DNA from: Chloroflexota bacterium
Lineage (GTDB): Bacteria; Chloroflexota; Anaerolineae; Aggregatilineales; J027
Assembly (NCBI GenBank): GCA_016234595.1
Contig: JACRBG010000010.1
Span: forward strand, 1 to 64,000
Length of the DNA stretch: 64,000 nt
Direction of reading: 5' to 3'
Made by a program: the position numbers and the translations under genes. Below, one piece after another: positions 23,254 through 31,715 of the stretch. The notes beneath the pieces are model-generated. The model searched no databases, was not told where the DNA came from, and saw only the letters and a program-made list of their open reading frames with translations. Position 1 is the stretch's first letter; every line of letters starts with the position of its first letter.

Positions 23254-24519
23254 ATGCTTAACACAGCCCCTTTTCCCCAATTAGAAGTTATTGATCAGGC
23301 CCTTGAAGCCAACGATTTGCGTAAAGCCGAAATGACCATTGCTCGGCTATTGCGGTCGGATACGGCCACGGATCTGCGTGCCCAATTGCTGTTGCGGCGA
23401 GCGCGGGTACGTTTGTTGAACGGACGGCCCGACGAAGCCTTGGAGGATAGCCAAGAAGTAATCACCCTTGCGCCATCGCTGGGGGAAATGCCCGAAGTCA
23501 AAATGACCCTCGGCGATATTCATTTGTCGCGTTTCATGTTGGCGGAGTTAGGTTTTTCTGTTCGCAGCGACACCGACCGCGCCCTTGAATATTACAATGA
23601 GGTCTTGGCTAGGCATCCTCATTTTAAACAGCGGGGTTGGGTGTATTATCAGCGCGGACGCATTTTTTTGAGCGAAAATCGGGTAGATGAAGCGGTCGCC
23701 GATTTTGAAGAAAGCCTTCGCCGTGAGCGCCGCCCCCATGCCTTGCACGCCTATTGTTATGAGCGGTTGGGTTTTATTGCGATGTATGAGCATCGCCAAG
23801 TGGCTCAGGCCCTCGATTTTTTCAATCGGGCCATTGATGCCTATCCTATGGGTGAAAATGCCGCGTGGCTGGTGCAAGTCCACATTTTACGCAGTCGGGT
23901 ATTACGTGAGTTGGGTGATTTTGAAGCCGCCCTGACCGCAGCATCGAAGGCGCTCAATTCATTAGATGCCAGCACTCCTAATTATCGGGCCGCGCTGACC
24001 GAAGCCCATCTTGCGGTTGGCGAAATTTTGGCGCTCATCCCTCGCCGCGAGAATGAAGCGATTGAGCATCTATTGGAATTTTTGCAAACCAGCAAACGTC
24101 CTTTGGGGATGGATGTCACATGGAGCCGCGTCTATGAAACGATGGGCGACCTGTATTTCAAGCTGGAGAAATCAGAACAGTCGGTCGAAGCCTATCAGAC
24201 CTGTTTGGTTTTTAATCCCCTACATCCATTGGCAGTCAACGTGCATTATCAAATTGCCCGCTGCCATTATCGAACGCGCCAATATGAAAAAGTGATTACC
24301 TCGATTGATAAACTGCTCGAAACCGCTGAATCGGATATGCAGTGGATTGGCGATTATCGCGTCTTTAATGTCTTAGGGAATGCTCATTTTGCATTAGAGC
24401 AATATCACAAAGCGGCGCAAGCCTATCATCGGGCCGTTGAACTTGCGCCATCGAATGCTGAAGGGTTAGATAAAATCAAGAAATATCTGCAATTTTCGGA
24501 AGAACTGGCTGGCGCGTAA
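23254..24519 (+). CDS. TPR-repeat protein
   Basis: About 421 residues, almost entirely tetratricopeptide helical repeats: for example RARVRLLNGRPDEALEDSQ, YQRGRIFLSENRVDEAVADFEESL, YERLGFIAMYEHRQVAQALDFFNRAI, YETMGDLYFKLEKSEQSVEAYQTCL and LGNAHFALEQYHKAAQAYHRAVELAP. No signal peptide. It is likely a cytosolic scaffold for a protein complex; the partner is unknown. The start is uncertain: a TTG at 23230 is in frame, and neither it nor the ATG has a clear ribosome site. It is divergent from the PfkB gene and convergent with the LCP gene. Confidence 0.85.
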   Translation: MLNTAPFPQLEVIDQALEANDLRKAEMTIARLLRSDTATDLRAQLLLRRARVRLLNGRPDEALEDSQEVITLAPSLGEMPEVKMTLGDIHLSRFMLAELGFSVRSDTDRALEYYNEVLARHPHFKQRGWVYYQRGRIFLSENRVDEAVADFEESLRRERRPHALHAYCYERLGFIAMYEHRQVAQALDFFNRAIDAYPMGENAAWLVQVHILRSRVLRELGDFEAALTAASKALNSLDASTPNYRAALTEAHLAVGEILALIPRRENEAIEHLLEFLQTSKRPLGMDVTWSRVYETMGDLYFKLEKSEQSVEAYQTCLVFNPLHPLAVNVHYQIARCHYRTRQYEKVITSIDKLLETAESDMQWIGDYRVFNVLGNAHFALEQYHKAAQAYHRAVELAPSNAEGLDKIKKYLQFSEELAGA

Positions 24520-24525
24520 AGTTTT

Positions 24526-26160
24526 TTACTCCACCTGTGGTAATCCTGTGCATGGATAATAGGCTTGCCCCAAAACGATTCGATAATCCACCGCCCGATT
24601 AGGGTCTGGTTTGACCGTCACATCCGAATTTTGCAGCCCCATCGCCCTTACCAGTACATCCACACTGCTACCTTTGGTGTCACCTGTAAAATCATAGATG
24701 GTACTTTGTTCGACTGTTTCCTCTACTGGCTCGGCGTTGATGGTTGCTACCAACCCCTCCCATGCTAAACGCTGCTGGGCGACAACATCCATCCCCTCAA
24801 TCCCACTGGCATTAACAATCTCAATATCGGGATTTTCATTGAAGAGACGGTTCTGGGTAGGGGGTGTCAAAAATTCTTGGACGACCTGTTGGATGGCCGC
24901 AGGGCGCATTTTGAGCACCATCGCCCCTTGATTGGTTGTAAAGTCAGTCACATCGTTGCGGCTGATATAGTGGCTTTCAATCATACGTGGGTCAAGATTT
25001 ACCCCAATCGAAACCAATGACAAAATTTCGGGTAGGGATAAATCGGTTTCGATGGTGTCTTGGAATTCTGACCACAAGTCAGGAATGGAACCCCAGAGGT
25101 TTTTGGCACTGAATTGTTCCCACATAGCCCGTAGCAGCATCTGGTGGCGGCGGTTGCGGTCAAAATCGCTGGTAGTGACACGGGATCGCGCATACCAGAG
25201 TGCAGTTGAACCATTCATATGATGCAAACCGGGATTCAGTGTTACTAAAATCCAATTAGCAGGTAGATTAGGATTGAGGTCGTCGGCTTTGAGACGGTAA
25301 TCTTGCAATTGGCAATCCACCACCATATCAATGCCATCGAGGGTATCTATAATGCTCTCAAATCCAGTGAAGTTGACCTTGGCATAGCGGTCAATCGTGA
25401 TGCCAAGATTATATTGAATCGTAGCTTCTAATAGGGCAGGCCCACCCCCCTCGTAGTCCATCAAATCCCCATGCAGCGAAGCCGTGTTGATGCGGTCATA
25501 CCCATAATCGGGGATATAGACGTATAAATCACGTGGCAGGGACAGCATATTGACTGTGCCCTTTGTTTTATTGACCAACACAATTACCAAAACATCGGTG
25601 CGATAGGCTGGGTCATTGGGCCGTTTATCACTGCCAATCAACAGAACCGTCAATGTATCATCCTCACCCGATGGATTCACCCCTTCAACCGATGTAGGAG
25701 CAAGGCTGGGTTGAATGAGCGTGGGAGTGATGGAGGGGGTTAAGGATGGAGATGGTGTGACGGTGGGGGTCGCCGTATTAGAAGGTGTATAAGTTGCTGT
25801 GAAAGTGAAGGTCGGCGTAAACGTATTGGTTGAAGTTGCTGTCAAAGTAGGCGTTTGTGTACCTGTCAGGGTGACAGTTGGTGTACTGCTGGGTGTGTAG
25901 GTCAAGGTTGGGGGTAATGGGGTATGGGATGGAATGGGTGTGCTGGTCAAGACCGCCGCGATTGCAAAAGCGGTTTGGGTGGCGTCGAGTTGTTGAATGG
26001 ATTGACTAATGGCGGCAGCGGTCGAGGTGCTGTCGGTCTGGCGTAATTCACGGACGCGCCACGCATAGGCAATCGCAAATAGGCCCGCCACAAGCCCCAC
26101 GACAAATAGGCTGACCAATACATACAAACCGGATTGAGATGTTCTTTTTGGGGATGACAT
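24526..26160 (-). CDS. LytR-CpsA-Psr (LCP) family glycopolymer ligase
   Basis: Attaches anionic glycopolymers to cell-wall peptidoglycan outside the membrane. 544 residues: one N-terminal membrane anchor (about 12-34), a long Thr/Pro/Ser-rich extracellular linker (about 70-150), the LCP domain (about 165-345) with LIGSDKRPNDPAYRTDVLVIV, MLSLPRDLYVYIPDYGYDRINTAS and YARSRVTTSDFDRNRRHQ (pyrophosphate/metal-binding Asp and Arg residues), and a LytR C-terminal domain (about 440-535, VNASGIEGMDVVAQQRL). Signature arginines and aspartates are intact, so it is probably active. Convergent with the TPR gene, with a 6-base gap. Confidence 0.92.
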   Translation of the reverse strand: MSSPKRTSQSGLYVLVSLFVVGLVAGLFAIAYAWRVRELRQTDSTSTAAAISQSIQQLDATQTAFAIAAVLTSTPIPSHTPLPPTLTYTPSSTPTVTLTGTQTPTLTATSTNTFTPTFTFTATYTPSNTATPTVTPSPSLTPSITPTLIQPSLAPTSVEGVNPSGEDDTLTVLLIGSDKRPNDPAYRTDVLVIVLVNKTKGTVNMLSLPRDLYVYIPDYGYDRINTASLHGDLMDYEGGGPALLEATIQYNLGITIDRYAKVNFTGFESIIDTLDGIDMVVDCQLQDYRLKADDLNPNLPANWILVTLNPGLHHMNGSTALWYARSRVTTSDFDRNRRHQMLLRAMWEQFSAKNLWGSIPDLWSEFQDTIETDLSLPEILSLVSIGVNLDPRMIESHYISRNDVTDFTTNQGAMVLKMRPAAIQQVVQEFLTPPTQNRLFNENPDIEIVNASGIEGMDVVAQQRLAWEGLVATINAEPVEETVEQSTIYDFTGDTKGSSVDVLVRAMGLQNSDVTVKPDPNRAVDYRIVLGQAYYPCTGLPQVE

Positions 26161-26283
26161 AGGCTCAAAATAGCAGTAAAGGAGACCCGATAATGCCCCA
26201 AATCATACAACAGCGTAGGCAATCCGCGCCAACCGCTGTAAAATAGCCTTAAACATTGAAGCATGGCAGAGGATTGGCGTTTG

Positions 26284-27627
26284 ATGTCAGTATTGCATGT
26301 AATTGGCGGTGGGTTGGCAGGCTCAGAAGCCGCATGGCAGGCCGCCGAGCAGGGCATTGATACCATCTTATACGAAATGCGTCCTCAAAAAAACACTCCG
26401 GCCCATATGACGGATCGTTTGGGCGAACTGGTATGTAGCAACTCACTCGGGTCAGATTTACCCGATCGCGCTTCGGGCTTGCTAAAAAATGAACTACGCC
26501 ATTTAAATTCGTTATTGATGCGTGCCGCTGAAGTTGCTTCAGTTCCAGCAGGTGGAGCGCTGGCGGTGGATCGTCAGAAATTTGCCGATGAAATTGAAGG
26601 GGCGATTCTGTCCCATCCACGTATCACGCTTATCCGTGAAGAAGTGACCCGTATCCCCAGCGACCCAACAATCATTGCTAGTGGCCCGCTCACTTCCCCC
26701 GCCCTAGCTGCTGATATTGGACGACTGGCGAGTGAGAAATACCTCTATTTCTATGACGCTCTGACCCCTCTTATTATCGGGGATTCCATTAACATGGACA
26801 TCGCGTTTCGCGCCAATCGGTGGGGGCGTGGCGAAACTGAAGATGGCGATTACGTCAACTGCCCAATGAATAAAGAGGAATATGATAGGTTTGTTGCGGC
26901 GTTGGTGTCAGCAGAACGCATTGAATTGCGTGACTTTGAACGGGAAGACCTCCATTTTTTTGAAGGTTGCCTACCGGTTGAACAGATTGCGAGTCGGGGT
27001 GAAAAAGCCCTCGCCTTTGGGCCAATGCGTCCAGTTGGTATCTTTGACCCGCGCACTGGTAAACGTCCCTATGCCGTTGTTCAATTGCGCCAAGATAATC
27101 TCGCGGGGACACTGTACAATCTGGTGGGTTTTCAGACCAATCTTAAGTGGCCCGAACAAGAACGGGTCTTTCGGCTAATCCCGGGGCTGGAAAACGCCAA
27201 ATTTTCACGGCTTGGTCAGATGCACCGCAATACCTTCATCAACTCGCCTATGTTATTGCAGCCCACTTTGCAATTTAGGACGCGGCCAGACTTGTTTTTT
27301 GCGGGGCAAATTACTGGGGTTGAAGGTTACGCAGGCAATATTGCGACTGGGTTATTGGCTGGCATCAACGCCGCGAATTTGTTGAATCGCAAGCCCCTAT
27401 GGACACTCCCTATCACCTCAATGATTGGCGCACTTTGCCATTATGTCACCCATGCCGAATCCAACCATTTCCAGCCGATGAAGGCCAATTTTGATTTGCT
27501 GCCTAAATTTGACGAGTACATCAAAGATAAGCAAAAACGCAAGATGGCCTATGTCAATCGCGCCCTGCATGACCTTGACCATTACGCCGCTGAACACGGC
27601 TTTGCAATATTATCTCCAACCAACTAA
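26284..27627 (+). CDS. trmFO: TrmFO, folate/FAD-dependent tRNA m5U54 methyltransferase
   Basis: Methylates uracil 54 in the tRNA T loop using methylenetetrahydrofolate and FADH2. About 447 residues. Diagnostic blocks: [30 protein letters not shown] (FAD site), [53 protein letters not shown] with the conserved Cys, [14 protein letters not shown] with the second conserved Cys, [13 protein letters not shown], and [21 protein letters not shown]. The ATG at 26284 has AGAGGA 10 bases upstream and begins directly before the FAD motif; an ATG seven codons earlier lacks this. Confidence 0.97.
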   Translation: MSVLHVIGGGLAGSEAAWQAAEQGIDTILYEMRPQKNTPAHMTDRLGELVCSNSLGSDLPDRASGLLKNELRHLNSLLMRAAEVASVPAGGALAVDRQKFADEIEGAILSHPRITLIREEVTRIPSDPTIIASGPLTSPALAADIGRLASEKYLYFYDALTPLIIGDSINMDIAFRANRWGRGETEDGDYVNCPMNKEEYDRFVAALVSAERIELRDFEREDLHFFEGCLPVEQIASRGEKALAFGPMRPVGIFDPRTGKRPYAVVQLRQDNLAGTLYNLVGFQTNLKWPEQERVFRLIPGLENAKFSRLGQMHRNTFINSPMLLQPTLQFRTRPDLFFAGQITGVEGYAGNIATGLLAGINAANLLNRKPLWTLPITSMIGALCHYVTHAESNHFQPMKANFDLLPKFDEYIKDKQKRKMAYVNRALHDLDHYAAEHGFAILSPTN

Positions 27628-27642
27628 AGGGAATTTGGGTCT

Positions 27643-28716
27643 ATGTTAAAAGCAAAACGGTTATTCATTGTGTCGGCCATGTTGTGTGGGGTCATTATAA
27701 TTGGGTTGGTTCTGTATCAAGGCAATTCACCCCAAGTCAAATCGGTGCAGGCACAAGACCATACCCCGGTGGCTACGGAAGAACCGAGCAATGCCGATGC
27801 TCCGCCCTATTTTGACGGGGAACGTGCTTTAGAATTTGCCGCCATGCAGGTTGATTTTGGTGTCCGCCCTGTCGGGAGTGAAGCCCTCACTAAAACAGGC
27901 GATGCGATTATCGCTGCTTTAGAAACCGCTGGCTGGGAAGTTGTGACCCAAGAGTTTCCTTATGATGCGAATGGTCAAATTTATCCGGTGCGTAATATCA
28001 TTGCCAAACGCGGCAATGGGCCGATTACCATGCTGGCCTCACATTATGACACCCGCATGATTGCCGATAATGATCCCGACCCTTTGCTACAAGGCGACCC
28101 TGTGCTTGGGGCCAATGACGCTGCCAGTAGTGCTGCTGTTTTGCTTGAGATGGCTGAAGCTATCAATGACCATTATGAAATCACCGAAAATAATCAAATT
28201 TGGCTGGTGTTTTTTGATGCTGAGGACAATGGCCGTATCCCCGGCTGGGATTGGATTCAGGGGTCGCGTTATATGGCTGCCCATTTAGATGAATTTGGGG
28301 TTATGCCCGAAGATTTTAACCTGATGATTTTGTTTGATATGGTGGGTGAAGCAGATACCGACCGTGAATATATCGGTTTTAACATGGAAACGGAAAAAGT
28401 CGGCCAGAAATTTTATTACGAAAGCAATTCTTTCCGGAATGCCCCCGAACAAACTGCCGCCATTTGGCAGACGGCCAATGACCTAGGATTTGCCGACCAA
28501 TTTGCCCCCGAAACACGCTATAACCTGATTGATGACCATATGCCGTTTGTCGAACTTGGCATCCCGGCAGTCGATATAATTGATTTTGATTATCCCTATT
28601 GGCACACCACCTCCGATACACTGGATAAATTGAGCGCCACCAGCCTAGATCGGGTGGGGAGTGTGGTCGAGATGTATTTACTTCAAACAGGAGTATTACA
28701 GGTTAAACCAGAATGA
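27643..28716 (+). CDS. Exported M28 metallopeptidase / glutaminyl-cyclase-like protein
   Basis: 357 residues. An N-terminal signal anchor (residues 5-26, LFIVSAMLCGVIIIGLVLY) then a zinc-peptidase domain: SHYDTR (zinc His), GANDAASSAAVLLEMAEA (bridging Asp), FFDAEDNG (general base Glu and zinc ligand), LFDMVGEAD (zinc Asp) and YWHTTSDT (final zinc His). The wording GANDAASSAAVLLEMA and the W-x-x-GSR segment resemble bacterial glutaminyl cyclases as much as aminopeptidases, so the reaction (N-terminal pyroglutamate formation or peptide cleavage) is open. Its stop overlaps the aminotransferase start by 4 bases. Confidence 0.87.
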   Translation: MLKAKRLFIVSAMLCGVIIIGLVLYQGNSPQVKSVQAQDHTPVATEEPSNADAPPYFDGERALEFAAMQVDFGVRPVGSEALTKTGDAIIAALETAGWEVVTQEFPYDANGQIYPVRNIIAKRGNGPITMLASHYDTRMIADNDPDPLLQGDPVLGANDAASSAAVLLEMAEAINDHYEITENNQIWLVFFDAEDNGRIPGWDWIQGSRYMAAHLDEFGVMPEDFNLMILFDMVGEADTDREYIGFNMETEKVGQKFYYESNSFRNAPEQTAAIWQTANDLGFADQFAPETRYNLIDDHMPFVELGIPAVDIIDFDYPYWHTTSDTLDKLSATSLDRVGSVVEMYLLQTGVLQVKPE

Positions 28717-29894
28717 TTAAGAACTTTTCCCTTGCTGCGCGTGTCGAGAAATTACCAGACTACCCGTTTGCAATTATCGGGCAACGGTTACATGAATTAC
28801 GGATGCAGGGCCGCGAGATTATTCAAGTGGACATGGGCAGTCCTGATTTGCCACCACCGAGTGCTGTAATCGAGACACTGGCAACGGTCGCATCGCAGCC
28901 GAATAAACATGGTTATGCGGGTTATCGTGGTACGCCCGCTTTTCGCAAATCGGTGTCGCGTTATTACGATGATCGTTTTGGTATCCAATTAGACCCTGAA
29001 CGTGAAGTATTGCCGCTGATTGGCTCTAAAGAGGGCATCGTCAATTTTATGTTGGCGACAGTGGGGCCGGGGGATGTGGTACTCGTGCCGAGTTTGGCCT
29101 ATCCTGCCTATGCTATGGGCGCGCAATTGGCCGAAGCTGAAGTCTATATCATGCCAATGCGTGCTGAAACCAATTTCCTGCCTGTGTTCGAGGATATTCC
29201 CGAAGAGGTACGCCGACGGGCTAAATTGTTATGGTTGAATTACCCCAATAATCCAACCGGGGCGTTAGCATCATTGGCGTATTACGAACAAGCCGTCGAA
29301 TTTTGCCGGAAATATGGCATTATGTTATGTTCCGACAATCCCTATTTTGAACTAGTCTATGATGGGGAACCCATTGCGCCCAGTGCTTTGTTACCTGATG
29401 GGGCGAAAGACATCACTATCGAATTTATGAGTCTTTCCAAATCGCATAATATGGCAGGCTGGCGGCTGGGGGCGGCGGTTGGTAATGCCGAGGCATTGGC
29501 GGCCCTGCTCAAAGTAAAAAGCAATGTGGACAGTGGGCATTTCCACGCCATTTATGAAGCGGGTATTACGGCACTTGACACGACTCCGCACGAATGGATT
29601 GCCGAACGCAATAATCGTTATGCCGTCCGCCGTGATAAGATTATTGCGGCCCTGCCTAAGATTGGCCTCGAAATTGACGCTCCACCGCGTGGCTCGCTAT
29701 ATGTGTGGGCACGGGTACAAGGGGGCGATGACGTGGCCTATACTGAACGCTGCCTGATGGAAGCTGGAATTTCAATGGCGGCAGGCTCAATTTATGGTGA
29801 AGATGGGCGTGGATATGTCCGTATGAGCTTGGGCATCCCTGATGATACGCTCGATCAGGCCCTCGATAAACTTATCAAATTGTGGAACACATAA
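28713..29894 (+). CDS. Class I/II PLP aminotransferase, DapL/AlaT-like
   Basis: A fold-type I aminotransferase of 393 residues. PLP-binding lysine in SLSKSHNMAGWRLG (near residue 240), NYPNNPTGA (near 175), DNPYFELVYDG with the PLP pyridine-binding Asp, and the C-terminal substrate Arg in GYVRMSLG. It is similar to LL-diaminopimelate and other broad-specificity aminotransferases. Translationally coupled (ATGA) to the upstream peptidase gene, which suggests amino-acid salvage, but the substrate is not established. A 30-base perfect palindrome follows the gene. Confidence 0.88.
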   Translation: MIKNFSLAARVEKLPDYPFAIIGQRLHELRMQGREIIQVDMGSPDLPPPSAVIETLATVASQPNKHGYAGYRGTPAFRKSVSRYYDDRFGIQLDPEREVLPLIGSKEGIVNFMLATVGPGDVVLVPSLAYPAYAMGAQLAEAEVYIMPMRAETNFLPVFEDIPEEVRRRAKLLWLNYPNNPTGALASLAYYEQAVEFCRKYGIMLCSDNPYFELVYDGEPIAPSALLPDGAKDITIEFMSLSKSHNMAGWRLGAAVGNAEALAALLKVKSNVDSGHFHAIYEAGITALDTTPHEWIAERNNRYAVRRDKIIAALPKIGLEIDAPPRGSLYVWARVQGGDDVAYTERCLMEAGISMAAGSIYGEDGRGYVRMSLGIPDDTLDQALDKLIKLWNT

Positions 29895-29909
29895 AGATCA
29901 AGCAAATTG

Positions 29910-29939
29910 GGTAAGAGTGATTGATCAATCACTCTTACC
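29910..29939. terminator. 30-bp perfect palindrome, probable terminator
   Basis: GGTAAGAGTGATTGA and its exact complement TCAATCACTCTTACC abut with no loop, 15 bases after the aminotransferase stop and 24 bases before the proposed hflX start. Only TTT follows, so termination would be modest. It might instead be a protein-binding site controlling hflX. Confidence 0.6.
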
Positions 29940-29963
29940 TTTAGGCAAAAGGAGTAAAATCTT

Positions 29964-31304
29964 ACGGCTAAACATACGCATATAGACAACTTCACTGAAC
30001 GGGCCTTCTTGGTCGGGATTGAAATTCGTGGCTCACGACCTTTGCTTTCCGTCGAGGATTCGCTTGAAGAATTAAAACTATTGGCCGATACGGCGGGCAT
30101 GACGGTTGTGGGTCAAGCCTATCAGCGCCTCAATCGCATTGTCCCCGGCACATTTATTGGCCCCGGCAAGGTTGAAGAGATTAAAGAAACGATTACTAAT
30201 TTACCCGCTGATGTGGTCATTTTTGACGACGAACTCTCACCCCGTCACCAACGTGAGCTAGAAGAAGCCTTCGGTGAAAATATCAAAGTCCTTGACCGCT
30301 CGGCTCTCATCCTCGATATTTTTGCCCAACATGCGACTACCCATGAAGGCCGTTTGCAAGTTGAATTGGCGCAGTACGAATATCGTCTGCCCCGTTTGAC
30401 CCGTCAATGGACACACCTTGCTCGTCAAGCCGGTGGTGGTGGTGGACGTAGTGGGAATGGCGGGGTTGGTTTGCGGGGGCCGGGTGAAACCCAATTGGAA
30501 GTTGACCGCCGTGAAGTTGGGCGACGGATTAGCAAACTGAAGGAAGAGCTCGAAAATGTGCGCGGGCATCGTCAGCGCCAACGCCAACAACGTGAGAAAG
30601 CCGGCCTCCCTGTTATTGCACTGGTCGGCTATACCAACGCTGGCAAATCCACCCTGCTGAATACATTGACCGGGGCGGATATTTATGTCGCCAATCAGCT
30701 ATTTGCCACGCTCGACCCAACCACCCGCAAAACCGTGCTGCCGGGGGGTAAGGCCGTGTTGTTTTCCGATACGGTAGGGTTTATCCAGAAACTGCCTACT
30801 ACCCTGATTGCGGCGTTTCGAGCCACGTTGGAAGGCATCAACGAGGCGGATTTGCTGCTGCATGTAGTGGATGCGACCCATACCAATCTGATGGAGCAAC
30901 TTGAGGCGGTTGAGGACACATTGGCCGAAATTGATGTGCCACGCATCCCCAAGATTTTGGTACTTAACAAGATTGATATGGCCGAAGGTGGCAAGCCTGA
31001 TACTGAGAAATTTGCTAGTCTTGGCTACAGCGCGATTGTGGGGGTATCGGCTCTAGAGAAAATCGGCATCCAAGATTTACTGCAAGCCGTGGAAGATGTC
31101 ATGAAGACTACGCTTGTACCCATTCGTGTGTTGCTGCCCTATAGTCAAGGCGAACTGCTGTCGTGGATTCATACGCGAGGTGTGGTGGATCGTGAAGAGC
31201 ATACCCAAGAAGGGGTGTTGATTGAAGCCCATTTGCCAGCGCGGGCTGTCCAACGGGTCGAGCAGTTTTTTGAGTCCACGTCGCCGGATATTGAGGAAAT
31301 TTGA
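29964..31304 (+). CDS. hflX: HflX ribosome-associated GTPase, apparent ACG start
   Basis: Splits or rescues stalled ribosomes under stress. About 446 residues: an N-terminal HflX domain (FTERAFLVGIEIRGSR, PGTFIGPGKVEEIKE), a Gly-rich linker (AGGGGGRSGNGGVGLRGPGETQLEVDRR) and a G domain with G1 GYTNAGKST, G3 DTVGFI and G4 NKID. Upstream of the conserved N-terminus the frame holds no ATG, GTG or TTG until the stop at 29955. The only well-placed start is ACG at 29964 (ACG GCT AAA, aligning with a common ATG GCT AAA beginning), with AAGGAG 9 bases upstream. The first standard start, TTG 30009, would cut into the conserved domain and has no ribosome site. Confidence 0.85.
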   Translation, partial: TAKHTHIDNFTERAFLVGIEIRGSRPLLSVEDSLEELKLLADTAGMTVVGQAYQRLNRIVPGTFIGPGKVEEIKETITNLPADVVIFDDELSPRHQRELEEAFGENIKVLDRSALILDIFAQHATTHEGRLQVELAQYEYRLPRLTRQWTHLARQAGGGGGRSGNGGVGLRGPGETQLEVDRREVGRRISKLKEELENVRGHRQRQRQQREKAGLPVIALVGYTNAGKSTLLNTLTGADIYVANQLFATLDPTTRKTVLPGGKAVLFSDTVGFIQKLPTTLIAAFRATLEGINEADLLLHVVDATHTNLMEQLEAVEDTLAEIDVPRIPKILVLNKIDMAEGGKPDTEKFASLGYSAIVGVSALEKIGIQDLLQAVEDVMKTTLVPIRVLLPYSQGELLSWIHTRGVVDREEHTQEGVLIEAHLPARAVQRVEQFFESTSPDIEEI

Positions 31305-31384
31305 ACAAATGCACAAACCTGATGCTTGAGTCAGGACGCATTTTCCTGTAGCGTAGTAAGACACAATTTTTAAAACGTAATACG

Positions 31385-31660
31385 TTGATGGCGAAAAGTA
31401 CGAAATTTGGCACAGTCCAGAGAGTGGTCGCCGCTGAGAATACCACCTGTTGCCCTTTCCGAAAGACACGCCGGAGTAGCCAGAGTGAAACGGAATCCGA
31501 GTAACTCAAGGTCGGGAGCGCCCGTTATCGCGCCGAGTTAATAAATTTTTTGAGAATTTAGAACTCAGTGAGGTCGCACGCTGACAGGCGGCGATAAATC
31601 AAGGTGGCACCACGAGCATCACGCCCACTCGTCCTTGAATGGATGGATGGGCGTTTTTGT
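31385..31660 (+). promoter_or_regulatory. T-box riboswitch (tRNA-Asp) upstream of aspS
   Basis: A transcription-attenuating leader that senses uncharged tRNA. Visible parts: the Stem I AGAGAG element followed by GCTGAGA, the specifier loop GAAAGACACGCCGGAG with specifier GAC (31465-31467, an Asp codon) followed by the conserved A, the CGTTATCGCGCC element, and the T-box sequence AAGGTGGCACCACG (31601-31614). The antiterminator bulge UGGC pairs with a GCCA tRNA end, as expected for the G discriminator of tRNA-Asp. A terminator hairpin follows. Low charged tRNA-Asp should switch aspS on. The left boundary is approximate. Confidence 0.93.
31621..31656 (+). terminator. T-box terminator hairpin
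   Basis: ACGCCCA (31621-31627) pairs with TGGGCGT, with additional pairing of CGTCC and GGATGG inside, and is followed by TTTTG. It competes with the antiterminator containing the T-box sequence. Confidence 0.85.
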
Positions 31661-31715
31661 TTCTCTGTTAGCAGTGTGGTGCAAATCAAGAGCTTATAAG
31701 GAGTTTAAGTCGCAG

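Noticed and set aside
25700-25960. Repetitive Thr/Pro codons that look like a tandem DNA repeat.
   Set aside because: They encode the extracellular linker of the LCP protein; the repetition is at the protein level and imperfect at the DNA level.
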